Shown: positions 1-8,790 of the stretch, piece by piece
Layout: each line of letters opens with the position of its first letter
Numbering within the stretch: the stretch's first letter is position 1
Assembly: GCF_002982075.1 (NCBI RefSeq)
Contig: NZ_PUEJ01000008.1
Span: forward strand, 124,001-188,000
Reading direction: 5' to 3'
Length of the DNA stretch: 64,000 nt
Origin: Labrys okinawensis
Lineage (GTDB): Bacteria > Pseudomonadota > Alphaproteobacteria > Rhizobiales > Labraceae
Position numbers and translations under genes: made by a program
The notes under the pieces: generated by a model
The model's input: only the letters and a program-made list of their open reading frames with translations
The model's database searches: none
Told to the model about the DNA's origin: nothing

Positions 1-3000
1 GATCTTGAGGAGGGCGAGGTGGCACAGTCGGAGGTGAGGCGCCGCCCTTGTAGGTTTCGAACCCACTTCCCTTGTTGCGATAGTTACTGATCGCGGTGTC
101 TAGAGCCTGTTGTCTAGTCAGACCCGCCTTACGGGCGGCATAGTAGTCGCTAGGGAAGAAGGGCTGATCCGGGGGCGAGGGCGGAAGCGGCTCGACGAGA
201 GGCTCTGGGCCGTTTTCGCCATCTTCGCCGCCGGCAGGTGAGTTCAGGATCGGAGGCTGCGCGGGAGTGGGGAATATCCCGAAGGCGCCGAGAGGGGAAT
301 TTCGCTGTTGCTCCGACTGGGGGATCTTGGGTATTCTTTGCGAGCCAAGTGGTACCGTCCCTAGCTTCGGTTCCGTGGCCGGAGCGGGCTCTATCTCCGG
401 CGCTGGCGTGCCGGACCACGGACCGGCTGGGGCACCTTCGTCGTGGACGAACCACCCGGAAAACCAGGCAGCTTCACGCTTGGATTTCCGCACTGCGACG
501 ACTGTTGCTTCGCTATCGGCGTTAGGCCCACGAGCGAAGGAGAAGTCGTAGTCACCGACCGTGTAGTACGGTCGGTAGCTGCCGTCGACCTGATCGGCAA
601 ACAGGTCTCTTCGTGCTGCAACGAGCGCGGTGTTGAAGTCGCCGAACTCTGCGGACTTCGCATGCGCATCCATCCCCACATCATCCCGGCGCGGAAGTGC
701 CTCGACCTGGCGCTGTATGAAGCCCGTTATGGCGGGTCCGATGCGTGTCCCACCGAAGGGAGAAAGCGAATAACTCGATGGTACCGGCGAGTCGGGATAG
801 GGTGCCGAGGCGTCTTGGGGCCGCTTGGCTTCATCGAACAGCAGCAAGCCCAAGGGATCTGCTCCGCGGCTACCCGGATTTCGTCGGAGCATTTCATTCG
901 CTGACGGGGGCAGGGAACGCGGCTGCGTGGAGCGCTGACGATCTGGGTTTGCTGGGCGAGGCTGCGGAGGCAGTGTCTTGAGCGCGTTGTCATTCACTGG
1001 CTTGGCGGTTGTGGCGCCTGGCCTTTGGATGACCGCCTTGCCGGCATTGTCGACGGTGGCGCCGGGCGATGCGGGTATTGCAGGGGCGGTATTGACATTG
1101 GCCGGCTTGCCCGACCCCTCGGGGATCTCGAAGGGCGGATTGGCAGGCTTATTCGGGGTCGACCCCGTTACGCGGGCACCGCCATTGTCCTGAGCCATGC
1201 CGACGCCCGGCTGTACGTCGGTGACGGTCCTTGGCTGGGCAGCGGCATAGAGCGAGGGGCTGGCCCGGCGGATGGCCTGGCTGGCCCGGGCAACGGCGTC
1301 GTAGGGGTCGCCACCGTTCAGGGACAGGGTGTTCTGGACTATATTATCAAATAATTTGGCTGTGAGGGGATCGAGACCATTCCTGCCGGCTGCTTGCAGC
1401 CTCGCCAGTTCGCTGGCCATGGCGGGGCCGAGATCGATGGCGGTGTCGGTGCGCACCGGCTGCCAGGCGGCACGGGTGCCGGCAGCACCCGCTCCGCCGC
1501 GCAGGGCGAGCGGGCTCGTCGGCGCGGTGGAGGCGGCCGAGTCGGCGGGCTGGGCGAGCTTCGCGCCGGCGGCCGGCTGTGGGTGCCGGTTGCCGAAGGC
1601 GGTATTGGTGCCGAAGGCCGCGAGGAGCAGGCGAGCGGCGTTGTCGTCGTCGCCCCTGCCATAGGCGGCGAGCGCCGGCGCGGCGAGGCGCGGCAGGCCG
1701 AGTCGCATGGCCTGGGCGAACAAGCCGGCCTGCTGGGCGGGATCGTCGGGCGCGGTGATCAGGGCGCGGAAGGGAGCGATGCGTTCGGAGAGCGGCCTGG
1801 CGGTGTCGCCGAAGCGCATCAGCGCCTTGTCGATCATCGCCTTGGGCAGCACGGCGCGGCCCTGGGCGGGCAGGCCCAGCCCGTCCATGGCGGCGTTGGT
1901 GGCCGCCAGCGCTGCCTTCAGCCTGTCAGGCGAATTCTCCGCCTCGGTCCAGAGCTTGTCGATGGCGGGATAGACGGCCCTGACATAGGCGTTGGGGTTC
2001 TTGTTGCGCGCAGCCAGGTTGAGGGCGATGGCCTGCGCGGCTCGTGCATGGCGCTCCCGTCCCTCCACGAAATCGGGGCCGTTGCCGGTGAACTCGAACG
2101 CCTTGGGCCCGAGGCGGGCGAGCCAGGCTGTCTGCTCGGCCGGCGTCATCGTCTTGATGGCGTCGACATCAGCACCGAGCTTGACGATGCGCTGGAACTC
2201 GGCGTGGCGGCGAGGACCGTCCTCGCGGCCATAGGCCGCGACGAAGCGGGCCTCGTCCGGCAGGACGCCGTCATAGCGGCCTACGCTGGTCAGCGCCGTC
2301 TCGGCATCGCGTAGCGTCGGTTCGAGCGCGCCGCGGGCAAGGGCCTGGTTCTGGTCGCGCCGGAGGAAGGCATCGCCGATCAGCTGGTCGTGCTCCGCCT
2401 TGGGGATTGCGGCGAAGGCCGGGTCATTTCGGTCGAGGGCGGCGGCGCCACCCTCCGGATCATCGGCGAAGCGGGTGCGCCAGGCCGCCATGGCAAGGCC
2501 GCGCTCGGCATCCTGGCGGCGCTGGGCCTTCTGGGCCGGCGTCTGCCCGGAACTGTCGACCAGGCCGAAATAGGCTTGCCGGGCGGTCGCCAGCAGCGAG
2601 GGATCGCGGGCCACGTCCTGCTCATGGGCGGCAAAGGCGTTATCGAGTTCCCCGGCCTCGTAGCGCGCGCGCCCCTGCCGCTCGATCGCCGCCGCCTGAC
2701 CGAGCAGGGCCTCGCGTTCGGCGGCCAATCTCGCGGCAAAGGCAGGGCGATTGGCCGGCGAAACAGCCGCCAGCAGCGCGCTGTCGCCCTTCTGCGTGCT
2801 CTGCATGATGCCGGCCGCAAAGCCGGTAGCGGCGGGGGGCATGGTGCGCGCGGCTTCGTCGAGCTCGGCCTGGCGTTGTTGCCGGCGCTGGTTGAACCGC
2901 TCCTCGTCGTCGAAGGCGTTTTGGCGATCGACCCTGGCCTGATAGGCGGCGGCCTCGGCAGGGACCTGGCTGGGAGCAGCAACGGGGAATTGCAGGCCCT

Positions 3001-3037
3001 GGCCACTCTCCGGGTCATAGTCTGGAAAACGGGGCAT
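1..3037 (-). CDS. large phage virion-type protein, partial (C-terminus beyond window)
   Basis: The minus-strand frame starting at the ATG at 3037 has no stop codon all the way to base 1, so at least 1012 codons are present and the C-terminus is missing. The N-terminal part (about residues 1-500) is rich in Ala, Arg, Gln and Glu, with long helices. The rest is rich in Pro, Ala, Ser and Asn and looks like a low-complexity linker with short ordered patches. No catalytic motif is recognisable. Length, composition and the neighbouring repressor suggest a structural or injected virion protein, such as an internal-virion or tail-associated protein. That is inference. The start is the first ATG after a strong terminator (3053-3078). 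No good ribosome-binding site precedes it. Confidence 0.75.
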   Translation of the reverse strand, partial: MPRFPDYDPESGQGLQFPVAAPSQVPAEAAAYQARVDRQNAFDDEERFNQRRQQRQAELDEAARTMPPAATGFAAGIMQSTQKGDSALLAAVSPANRPAFAARLAAEREALLGQAAAIERQGRARYEAGELDNAFAAHEQDVARDPSLLATARQAYFGLVDSSGQTPAQKAQRRQDAERGLAMAAWRTRFADDPEGGAAALDRNDPAFAAIPKAEHDQLIGDAFLRRDQNQALARGALEPTLRDAETALTSVGRYDGVLPDEARFVAAYGREDGPRRHAEFQRIVKLGADVDAIKTMTPAEQTAWLARLGPKAFEFTGNGPDFVEGRERHARAAQAIALNLAARNKNPNAYVRAVYPAIDKLWTEAENSPDRLKAALAATNAAMDGLGLPAQGRAVLPKAMIDKALMRFGDTARPLSERIAPFRALITAPDDPAQQAGLFAQAMRLGLPRLAAPALAAYGRGDDDNAARLLLAAFGTNTAFGNRHPQPAAGAKLAQPADSAASTAPTSPLALRGGAGAAGTRAAWQPVRTDTAIDLGPAMASELARLQAAGRNGLDPLTAKLFDNIVQNTLSLNGGDPYDAVARASQAIRRASPSLYAAAQPRTVTDVQPGVGMAQDNGGARVTGSTPNKPANPPFEIPEGSGKPANVNTAPAIPASPGATVDNAGKAVIQRPGATTAKPVNDNALKTLPPQPRPANPDRQRSTQPRSLPPSANEMLRRNPGSRGADPLGLLLFDEAKRPQDASAPYPDSPVPSSYSLSPFGGTRIGPAITGFIQRQVEALPRRDDVGMDAHAKSAEFGDFNTALVAARRDLFADQVDGSYRPYYTVGDYDFSFARGPNADSEATVVAVRKSKREAAWFSGWFVHDEGAPAGPWSGTPAPEIEPAPATEPKLGTVPLGSQRIPKIPQSEQQRNSPLGAFGIFPTPAQPPILNSPAGGEDGENGPEPLVEPLPPSPPDQPFFPSDYYAARKAGLTRQQALDTAISNYRNKGSGFETYKGGASPPTVPPRPPQD

Positions 3038-3052
3038 GGGGGTCCATCGGGC

Positions 3053-3078
3053 AAAAAAACCCCCGCCGAAGGCGGGGG
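3053..3078 (-). terminator. rho-independent terminator just upstream of the virion gene
   Basis: On the minus strand there is a perfect 8-bp stem (CCCCCGCC / GGCGGGGG) with a 3-nt loop, followed by seven T. It points into the start of the large phage gene and its T-run ends only about 16 nt before that ATG. Confidence 0.8.
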
Positions 3079-3473
3079 TGGGGGATGGGACATGTTCAAG
3101 GATGGGGGGCGGGTTTCCGGCGAGGACCCGGAACCATTGCATTCGCCGGAAGCGGAATGGTCTCGCGACAGGCTCGCATGTGGCTGCGATCGGCGTGCCC
3201 GCAGGGAGTTGGTGTCGCACCTTCGAGCGTGGCGTAAGGACGCCGGGGGGCGGCGGCCCCGGGAAGGGGCCGACAGTCTCTGGCGTGTGGTCAGTGGGTC
3301 ACAGTGTTGCAGGACCGGGCGGGTCGGCTCCGGTTGCGATGCTTGGAAGGCAGGCTGGAGCGCCGGCCAAGCCCGGCAATGAGAAGGGCTGGGCCGATTT
3401 GATGCGTGTTATCGACGAAGGAGTTCCTAGGGGATGGTCGCCAAGCTTCTTCGCCAAAGCGAGCGCAGAGCAC
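3079..3473. other. 395-bp phage segment with no convincing gene
   Basis: This stretch lies between two terminators that both face the minus direction. The short open frames in it (60-71 codons) have neither ribosome-binding sites nor protein-like composition. A small RNA or a promoter for the large phage gene could be here, but no promoter is clear. Confidence 0.4.
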
Positions 3474-3503
3474 AAAAAAACGCCCAGACCTTTCGGCCGG
3501 GCG
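3474..3503 (-). terminator. rho-independent terminator after the 168-aa phage gene
   Basis: On the minus strand, a GC-rich imperfect hairpin (CGCCCGGCC, GAAA loop, GGTCTGGGCG) is followed by seven T. It sits about 40 nt downstream of the stop codon of the gene at 3546-4052. Confidence 0.75.
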
Positions 3504-3545
3504 CTTTTCCTCATAGTCTCAATTTGCCATATTGGCTGATTGGCG

Positions 3546-4052
3546 TCAACCCCATAGTCGGCAAAGAATATTCAATCCGCAGCGCAAATCACCGAGTTCG
3601 GCGTGCTGGTTCTGCAGGATGCAGGTCTTGAGAGCTCGGAGATAGCGCTTGCCGTCAGGCGCGTCGTTAAGGGCGGTGAACATGTCCTCATAGCGCCGGC
3701 GCGCCTGGGCAATCGCCTCGGCATCGCCAGCCTCCTCGCCATGACCGCCGCCGCCCAGCATCAGCATATCGAGCGAGCGCGGATTGAGCGAGGCAAAGCC
3801 CATGACCTTGGCGTAACGAACCACGGTGACGCCGAAGCGGCAGCCCGCCTCATATTGCCGGGCATTGATCTCTTGTTGCAGGCAGAGTCGTCCGAACACG
3901 GAACCGGCGAGCTGGCTGCGTGCGTCCCCGGGCCGGACGCCCACGCGAATACGGTTCCGGGTGGCCGTGGCGGTGATTTCGGCGACGCTCTCGCGCTGGA
4001 GCCGGCCCGACGGTTCGCGTTGACGGATCTTCAAGAAAGGAGAGGGGCGCAT
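3546..4052 (-). CDS. phage protein of unknown function, 168 aa
   Basis: The start was chosen at the ATG at 4052 because an AGGAGG lies 9 nt upstream; the open frame extends further but without such a site. The N-terminal third is Arg-rich. The C-terminal two thirds contain ARQYEAGCRFG, several R-x-Y motifs and two Cys near the end (ALKTCILQ, LRCGLNILCR). This pattern loosely resembles conserved proteins of alphaproteobacterial phages that assess or replace a DNA-binding function, but I cannot assign a family. It precedes the virion gene on the same strand and is followed by its own terminator. Function unknown. Confidence 0.7.
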   Translation of the reverse strand: MRPSPFLKIRQREPSGRLQRESVAEITATATRNRIRVGVRPGDARSQLAGSVFGRLCLQQEINARQYEAGCRFGVTVVRYAKVMGFASLNPRSLDMLMLGGGGHGEEAGDAEAIAQARRRYEDMFTALNDAPDGKRYLRALKTCILQNQHAELGDLRCGLNILCRLWG

Positions 4053-4310
4053 TCGGGGCGTCCTCCTGATGAGAGAAAGGATTGAGGGGAAAAGCAAAAA
4101 AGAGGCGAACATCGCGCATTGCGGCCGGTGAAGTTATTAAGCTGGCTTATAAATTTAATCACTCCTCAGTGCGGATGAGGTGTCACCCCAGCTGATCGCA
4201 TTGAGGGGGGAGGGGTCCAGGACCACCCGGCAGTGGCGCTCGACCCCTGGATTGTCTTCCCCGCCGCTTTGCCCGCACCGGGAATGACGGCGTTGCAGAT
4301 CACGGTTGCT

Positions 4311-4700
4311 TCAGCGCTCCAGAAAGCCGGCACACATCTCGGCGGGCGAGCCGATGGGAGAAAAGTCGAGGGCACGCCAGCTGTCGAGGGGCATCGCCGT
4401 CTCCGACCGCAGGGCGTAGCTTTCCCAGCGCTTGTCGAAGCCGTGTTCGCGCCGGATGTCGTAGAGATGCTGCAGTGCTGCCCGGCGATAGGCCTGCGCC
4501 TGGCGATCCTGCTCGCTCGTCTCCTCGCTCTCGCCTTGGGAAGGACCGAGCTGGGCCAGGAGGGCGACCACGGCACGATGATTGCGACCGAGGGCTCGGG
4601 CGATCTGACGCAGATTGGCCCCTTTGGCGCGCAGGGCACGCGCGGTTTCGAGCTGGTCCGCCGCGCAATAGTGCCGGGGCTTGCTATTCGGCATCGCCAT
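4311..4700 (-). CDS. helix-turn-helix phage protein, 129 aa
   Basis: A predicted helix-turn-helix occupies roughly residues 12-45 (ADQLETARALRAKGANLRQI followed by ARALGRNHRAVVALL), the pattern of resolvase-like or GcrA-like DNA-binding domains that scan with a short trihelical unit. The C-terminal half is charged and Trp-containing, without a recognised domain. The start at 4700 has GGAG 7-10 nt upstream. It is on the same strand as the 168-aa and virion genes and may regulate late phage expression, or be a small terminase-like DNA-binding subunit. Both ideas are inference. Confidence 0.7.
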   Translation of the reverse strand: MAMPNSKPRHYCAADQLETARALRAKGANLRQIARALGRNHRAVVALLAQLGPSQGESEETSEQDRQAQAYRRAALQHLYDIRREHGFDKRWESYALRSETAMPLDSWRALDFSPIGSPAEMCAGFLER

Positions 4701-4752
4701 GTGGATCTCCGATGAAAGGGATGGGGGAAAAGGGGAGCCGGAGGGCGGGCGC

Positions 4753-4920
4753 TCATCGCAGCCAGGCAGCGACCAGGCTGACTGTTGCGGCCAGGAGTCC
4801 GCCGGAGAGAGCGCACAGGGCGAGGGCAAGCAGCCGGCTGCCACCGTCGGGAGCTGCATCCGGCCGTGCGTCGGCTGCGATGTCGTGGTGGGCAATGCCC
4901 GGATCGTCCGGCTGCTGCAT
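4753..4920 (-). CDS. small single-span membrane protein, 55 aa (phage)
   Basis: This short gene has a very good ribosome-binding site (AAGGAGG, 7 nt before the ATG at 4920). The product has an acidic, Asp/Ala-rich N-terminal half and one hydrophobic C-terminal segment (about residues 31-50, LLALALCALSGGLLAATVSL) ending in AAWLR. That layout fits a tail-anchored inner-membrane protein, for example a phage lysis-timing or superinfection-exclusion protein, but nothing identifies the role. It lies between the helix-turn-helix gene and the divergent repressor. Confidence 0.6.
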   Translation of the reverse strand: MQQPDDPGIAHHDIAADARPDAAPDGGSRLLALALCALSGGLLAATVSLVAAWLR

Positions 4921-5115
4921 GAGGCGGCCTCCTTCTTCTGTCGTCGGGCCACGGTCCGCCACGGCGCCGCGGGACGCCTCCGGATTTCCGGGAGACGATG
5001 CGGGGCGCGCAAGGCGCTTGCCTAATCTGTTTTTTCGCACTGCCTGCCGGGAGATACCGCCTCCTCGAGGTCACTAGTCCTGAGCCGGTTGGGCGAGCGA
5101 TGGCTATGACTCGAA

Positions 5116-5134
5116 TGTACCCAATATGGGTACA
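5116..5134. promoter_or_regulatory. repressor operator, perfect palindrome
   Basis: TGTACCC-AATAT-GGGTACA has perfect 7-bp arms and a 5-bp spacer. It lies in the divergent region between the minus-strand phage genes and the repressor. A half-site (TGTTCCC) follows at 5149-5155. The same motif recurs at 5193-5211 and 5972-5990. Confidence 0.75.
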
Positions 5135-5192
5135 TAAGGCAAGAGGGATGTTCCCAAAAATAATGCTAGTCACACTGTAATTTTTGAGGCAT

Positions 5193-5211
5193 TGTGCCCG
5201 TATGGGGAACA
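5193..5211. promoter_or_regulatory. repressor operator overlapping the repressor start codon
   Basis: TGTGCCC-GTATG-GGGAACA matches the 7-5-7 operator plan with one mismatch between the arms. It covers the repressor's ATG (5202), so bound repressor could limit its own expression. Confidence 0.6.
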
Positions 5212-5945
5212 ATCTCAAAACATTGCGCACCGCCAAAGGCCTGTCGCAGGAAGCGTTGGCCCGGGAAATGGGTACAACCCGGACCCAACTCGTGAAGCTG
5301 GAGCGGGGCGAGCGGCGCCTTTCGGACATATGGATCGTGCGGGCCGCCGCGGCGCTGAAAGTCGATCCCGGCGATCTGATGTCGAACCGCCTGCAACTCA
5401 CCTCCTTCGATCCCGACGAGCACCAGCCCGACGGCTTCTTCGAGCCGGAGGCGCCCGAGCCGCTCGATCCCGATGCGCCGCCGCGCATTCCCAGCAATGG
5501 CATCGTCGAGGTCGACGCCCGCGCCGGCATGGGGGGCGGCGGGCAGGTGGCGCATGCCTATTACCGCGACGGCGACAAGATCGAGACGCGGGACGCGGTC
5601 AAGCCTGATGCGTGGGTGTTCCCGCCCTGGTTCCTGCGGGGAATCGGCGCCAAGCCGGGGGAGTTGCTGATCATCGAGGCCAAGGGCGATTCCATGCGCC
5701 CGACCATCGCACCGGGCACACCGCTGATCATCGATACCCGCCACCGCATCCCCTCGCCCGACGGCATCTATGCCATCCGCGACCGCTGGGGCGACATCCA
5801 GGCCAAGCGTATCGAAACCTCCAAGATCCTCGGCGACAACACCATCCGGGTGATCAGCGACAATGGTGGCCATGTCCAGATCGCCCGCAGCGAGGATGAA
5901 CTGCAGATCGTCGGCAAGGTCGTCGCCGGCTGGCATTTTTTCTGA
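5202..5945 (+). CDS. CI/LexA-like prophage repressor (XRE helix-turn-helix plus S24 peptidase)
   Basis: This 247-aa protein has an XRE-type helix-turn-helix at residues 5-40 (SQEALAREMGTTRTQLVKLE) and a C-terminal S24 domain. The autocleavage elements are all visible: Ala108-Gly109 in DARAGMG, the Ser164 nucleophile in KGDSM and the Lys202 general base in IQAKRIE. It should therefore hold lysogeny and be inactivated by RecA-stimulated self-cleavage. The ATG at 5202 was chosen over an upstream in-frame TTG because a normal repressor N-terminus begins there and an operator overlaps it. Operators flank the gene on both sides. Confidence 0.93.
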   Translation: MGNNLKTLRTAKGLSQEALAREMGTTRTQLVKLERGERRLSDIWIVRAAAALKVDPGDLMSNRLQLTSFDPDEHQPDGFFEPEAPEPLDPDAPPRIPSNGIVEVDARAGMGGGGQVAHAYYRDGDKIETRDAVKPDAWVFPPWFLRGIGAKPGELLIIEAKGDSMRPTIAPGTPLIIDTRHRIPSPDGIYAIRDRWGDIQAKRIETSKILGDNTIRVISDNGGHVQIARSEDELQIVGKVVAGWHFF

Positions 5946-5962
5946 TTTCGTCACAGCTTGGG

Positions 5963-5990
5963 TTGACAAGATGTACCCATATTGGGAACA
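5963..5990 (+). promoter_or_regulatory. promoter with overlapping repressor operator (rightward)
   Basis: A perfect -35 element TTGACA at 5963-5968 is followed by operator TGTACCC-ATATT-GGGAACA at 5972-5990, which fills the spacer and reaches the expected -10 region (no good -10 is visible). A half-site TGTTCCC follows at 5992-5998. This fits a repressor-controlled promoter for the genes from 6038 onward. Confidence 0.6.
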
Positions 5991-6037
5991 TTGTTCCCAT
6001 GAGCCACGGGGCTTGCCCGTAATGGGAGATGTCAGCC

Positions 6038-6370
6038 ATGTCCGACTATACCCTGGCTTTCGAGGAGCTTCATCTCGTGCAGATCGGCGGCCTGCTTGCC
6101 GGGCCTCTCGATGGCGCCGCTCACATCGGCTTCGGTCTCTCCCGCACCGCGATGCGCTTCGACAGCATAAAGCTCAACGTCTGGAATCCCAGGGAGCGCA
6201 AGGCATCCTTTACGACGCTGAGGGAGGGCGATCCCTGGTTTGACGAAATCTGCAACGCCCTCGTCATCGACGCCGTCTATGGGGCCCTGATCGCCGAGGC
6301 CGTGGAAGGGCATTGGCGCCAGAAGCCGAGTGCCTATGACCGCGCCCGTGATCGCCGGGAGGCGGCGTGA
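6038..6370 (+). CDS. small phage protein under repressor control, 110 aa
   Basis: This is the first gene after the repressor-controlled promoter, in the position of a cro- or early-type gene, but it has no helix-turn-helix. The product is a mixed alpha/beta protein (for example SRTAMRFDSIKLNVWNPRER and PWFDEICNALVIDAVYGAL) with a basic C-terminus. The second ATG (6038) was preferred over that at 6029 because GGGAG lies 9 nt upstream of it. I do not recognise the family. Confidence 0.65.
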   Translation: MSDYTLAFEELHLVQIGGLLAGPLDGAAHIGFGLSRTAMRFDSIKLNVWNPRERKASFTTLREGDPWFDEICNALVIDAVYGALIAEAVEGHWRQKPSAYDRARDRREAA

Positions 6371-6397
6371 GGCCGGCGCAAGCGGAACCAATTTGGG

Positions 6398-6712
6398 GTG
6401 AGGCGATTTCCAATCGAACTATCTGTCGACTATTCCAGAAAATGCGCCAGGGTTGGGTCTCGATGTGAGCGGCGCAGCGGAAAGCCCTGGGTGGACGGGC
6501 TCATCGTCAAGACCGCCGGCTCCGGTGGATGGGGCAGCAACGGAGCGTTCATTCCGTTGTTCGATCGCATAGTACGGGTCGGCACCGACAGCCCGCCCGG
6601 CTATGGCTGGTATTCAGACCTTGCCACACGGATCGCCGAATTTCTCGGTTGGGAAGCGATGGAAGATGGCGAGAACCAACTGATTCACCCGAAGAGGGAC
6701 TATCCGGCGTGA
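6398..6712 (+). CDS. hypothetical protein, 104 aa, phage boundary
   Basis: The open frame starts with GTG at 6398, 27 nt after the previous gene. The first 30 residues are basic and poorly protein-like. From about residue 28 (KPWVDGLIVKTAGSGGWGSN) the sequence looks like a genuine domain with Gly/Trp/Phe-rich strands and a terminal helix (LATRIAEFLGWEAM). The true start may be internal, or this may be the 3' part of a longer gene lost at the prophage edge. No family recognised. Confidence 0.45.
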   Translation: MRRFPIELSVDYSRKCARVGSRCERRSGKPWVDGLIVKTAGSGGWGSNGAFIPLFDRIVRVGTDSPPGYGWYSDLATRIAEFLGWEAMEDGENQLIHPKRDYPA

Positions 6713-6778
6713 GTCTGCGTCTGCTGGCCCTGCAAAATACTATCGTCCTGGATCGCCGCCAGCGGCAGCATCCCCTAA

Positions 6779-7420
6779 CTAGGCGCCCACGGCGTCGAGG
6801 CGCGCCTTGAGGTCGGCAACCTGCTCTTCCAGGGCGCGCACGCGCTCCTCGAGTTCTGCGATGGCCGATGTGGACGCTGCGGCGGGGCGCGGAGCAGGGG
6901 CAGCGAGCATGGAGACCTCGACATCGCCCGACAGCAGATGGGCGAAGCGGTCCTCGCGCTGGCCCGGCGCCCGCCCGATTTCCTTGACCAGCGGCGGGCG
7001 GGCACTGGCGAGCAGATCGAGCTCCTGCCTGATCTCGTCGGCCGAGCCGAAGCTTGCCATGCGATCGGTCCGGGTCTGCAACTCGTTCAGGGTCTGGGGG
7101 CCGCGCAGCAGCATCACCGCCAGCAGGGCCGATTGCTGCTTGGTCAGGTTGAAGCGCTGGCCGGCGAGATGTTCATAGCGCTCGACGCGCGAGCCGAAGG
7201 CGCGGCGCACCAGCCCCTGTTGTTCCAGCGTCGCGAGCGTGTGGCCGATCTCGCCCGGCTCCAGGGCCATGACCGGCTCGCGCGACGTCTTCTGATTGGC
7301 TGCGGCCTGCAGTGCGTTCAGCGTCAGCGGATAGGCGTCCGGCGTCAGCAACTGCTTTTCGATCAGGCAGCCGAAGACGCGGGCTTCCATGGCATTGAGA
7401 AAGGGCGGTTCCTGGGACAT
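6779..7420 (-). CDS. yceH: YceH family protein (DUF480)
   Basis: This 213-aa protein carries the paired winged-helix DUF480 fold. The N-terminal signature LNAMEARVFGCLIEKQLLTP is followed by DAYPLTLNALQAAANQKTSR and a second repeat around NLTKQQSALLAVMLLRGPQT. The C-terminus is a coiled coil (IAELEERVRALEEQVADLKA). Length fits E. coli YceH, whose exact function is unresolved. It is monocistronic and points toward the prophage edge, so it is probably the first chromosomal gene on this side. Confidence 0.93.
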   Translation of the reverse strand: MSQEPPFLNAMEARVFGCLIEKQLLTPDAYPLTLNALQAAANQKTSREPVMALEPGEIGHTLATLEQQGLVRRAFGSRVERYEHLAGQRFNLTKQQSALLAVMLLRGPQTLNELQTRTDRMASFGSADEIRQELDLLASARPPLVKEIGRAPGQREDRFAHLLSGDVEVSMLAAPAPRPAAASTSAIAELEERVRALEEQVADLKARLDAVGA

Positions 7421-7598
7421 GCGAAGGCAGCCTGTTTGCGCAAGGGGGATCGGCTTCGAGTGCTAACCGCTCACCGATCATAACTCAACTGGCGAGCAGG
7501 CATTCCTTCTGCGGCTTGCGGGGGCGTGTGCTCTGATCCATACCGGAGGCACAAGTTGGCTGCCTCTTCGATGAGGGATGCCGGCAGAGGGAGGCGGC

Positions 7599-8672
7599 AT
7601 GAACGGCAGGGGCTTGAGTAGCAAGACGGCGCTCATCACGGGCATGACGGGCCAGGACGGCTATTACCTCACCAGGCTGCTGCTGGAGAAAGGCTATCAG
7701 GTCCACGGCATCAAGCGGCCGTCCTCTTCCTTCAATACGGCGAGGCTCGATGCGATCTACCAGGACCCGCATGTCGAGGGACGGCGCCTGCATATCCATT
7801 ATGCCGACATGCAGGATGGACAGAGCCTGGTACGGGTGGTCGATGCCGTGCGGCCCGACGAGATCTACAATCTGGCGGCACAGAGCCATGTGCGCGTCAG
7901 CTTCGACATGCCCGAATATACCGCCGACATCGATGCGGTTGGGCCTCTGCGCCTGCTGCAGGCGATCCGCACTCTCAAGCTGGAAGGGCGCTGCCGCTTC
8001 TATCAGGCCTCCACCTCCGAGCTTTATGGCGGCCGGAGCGATCAGCCGCAGGACGAGAGCTCGCCCTTCAATCCGCGCAGCCCCTATGCCATTGCCAAGC
8101 TCTATGCCCATTGGACCACGGTGAACCATCGCGAGGCCTATGGCCTGCACGCCTCGAACGGCATCCTGTTCAATCACGAAAGTCCGCTGCGTGGCGAGAC
8201 CTTCGTCAGCCGCAAGATCACCCGGGCGGTGGCGGCGATCGAGGCCGGCCGGCAGGACAGGCTCTATCTCGGCAATCTTGAAGCCCGGCGCGACTGGGGC
8301 CATGCCCGCGACTATGTGGAGGGCATGTGGCGCATGCTGCAGCAGGACAAACCCGATGATTACGTGCTCGCGACGGGCCGAGCCCATTCGGTGCGCGATT
8401 TCGTCGAGCGGGCCTTCGCTCATGTCGGCCGCTCTCTCGATTGGATCGGCGCCGGCCTGGAGGAGAGGGGGGTCGACCGGGCCAGCGGGCGCGAACTCGT
8501 CAGCATCGATCCGCGTTATTTCCGCCCCACCGAAGTCGACCATCTCGTCGGCAATGCCGCCAAGGCGCGAAGCATGTTAGGGTGGCAACATCATACGAGT
8601 TTCGAGGCGCTGGTCACGGAGATGATGACCGCCGATCTCGAAGCCGAGCGCGGCAATAATAGGGCTGGATGA
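7599..8672 (+). CDS. gmd: GDP-mannose 4,6-dehydratase
   Basis: This 357-aa enzyme converts GDP-D-mannose to GDP-4-keto-6-deoxymannose, the first step toward GDP-L-fucose and related sugars. It is an extended SDR. It shows the NADP-binding motif G15-MTG-QDG21, the catalytic Y163-AIA-K167 and the Gmd hallmark [20 protein letters not shown]. The ATG at 7599 has a GGGAGG site 4 nt upstream and was preferred to the ATG at 7578. The next enzyme of the pathway, fcl, is convergent just downstream rather than co-transcribed. Products probably feed surface polysaccharide. Confidence 0.96.
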   Translation: MNGRGLSSKTALITGMTGQDGYYLTRLLLEKGYQVHGIKRPSSSFNTARLDAIYQDPHVEGRRLHIHYADMQDGQSLVRVVDAVRPDEIYNLAAQSHVRVSFDMPEYTADIDAVGPLRLLQAIRTLKLEGRCRFYQASTSELYGGRSDQPQDESSPFNPRSPYAIAKLYAHWTTVNHREAYGLHASNGILFNHESPLRGETFVSRKITRAVAAIEAGRQDRLYLGNLEARRDWGHARDYVEGMWRMLQQDKPDDYVLATGRAHSVRDFVERAFAHVGRSLDWIGAGLEERGVDRASGRELVSIDPRYFRPTEVDHLVGNAAKARSMLGWQHHTSFEALVTEMMTADLEAERGNNRAG

Positions 8673-8690
8673 GACGGCCGAGAAAGCTAT

Positions 8691-8790
8691 AGCGTTTTGC
8701 GATTAGACGGAGTCACCTAGAATCGCAAAGACGCGTCAGAACAATGAGTTAGAGCAAATTAGCCTCACGCTTGAACGCGCTTTGCTCTAG
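8691..8790 (+). repeat. dispersed intergenic repeat, family 1, copy A
   Basis: About 100 bp beginning AGCGTTTTGCGATT and ending CGCGCTTTGCTCTAG. A clearly related sequence occurs in inverse orientation at 26911-27014, and a diverged partial copy at 54795-54866. Its last bases supply the stop codon of fcl (8787-8789). Confidence 0.7.

Noticed and set aside
1394-3382. Long plus-strand open frames opposite the phage gene
   Set aside because: They mirror the codons of the minus-strand virion gene; composition is of the shadow type (Gly, Arg, Ala runs) and no ribosome-binding sites exist.
6713-6778. Prophage attachment site at the YceH gene border
   Set aside because: No tRNA end or direct repeat could be paired, since the other end of the prophage is outside the window.
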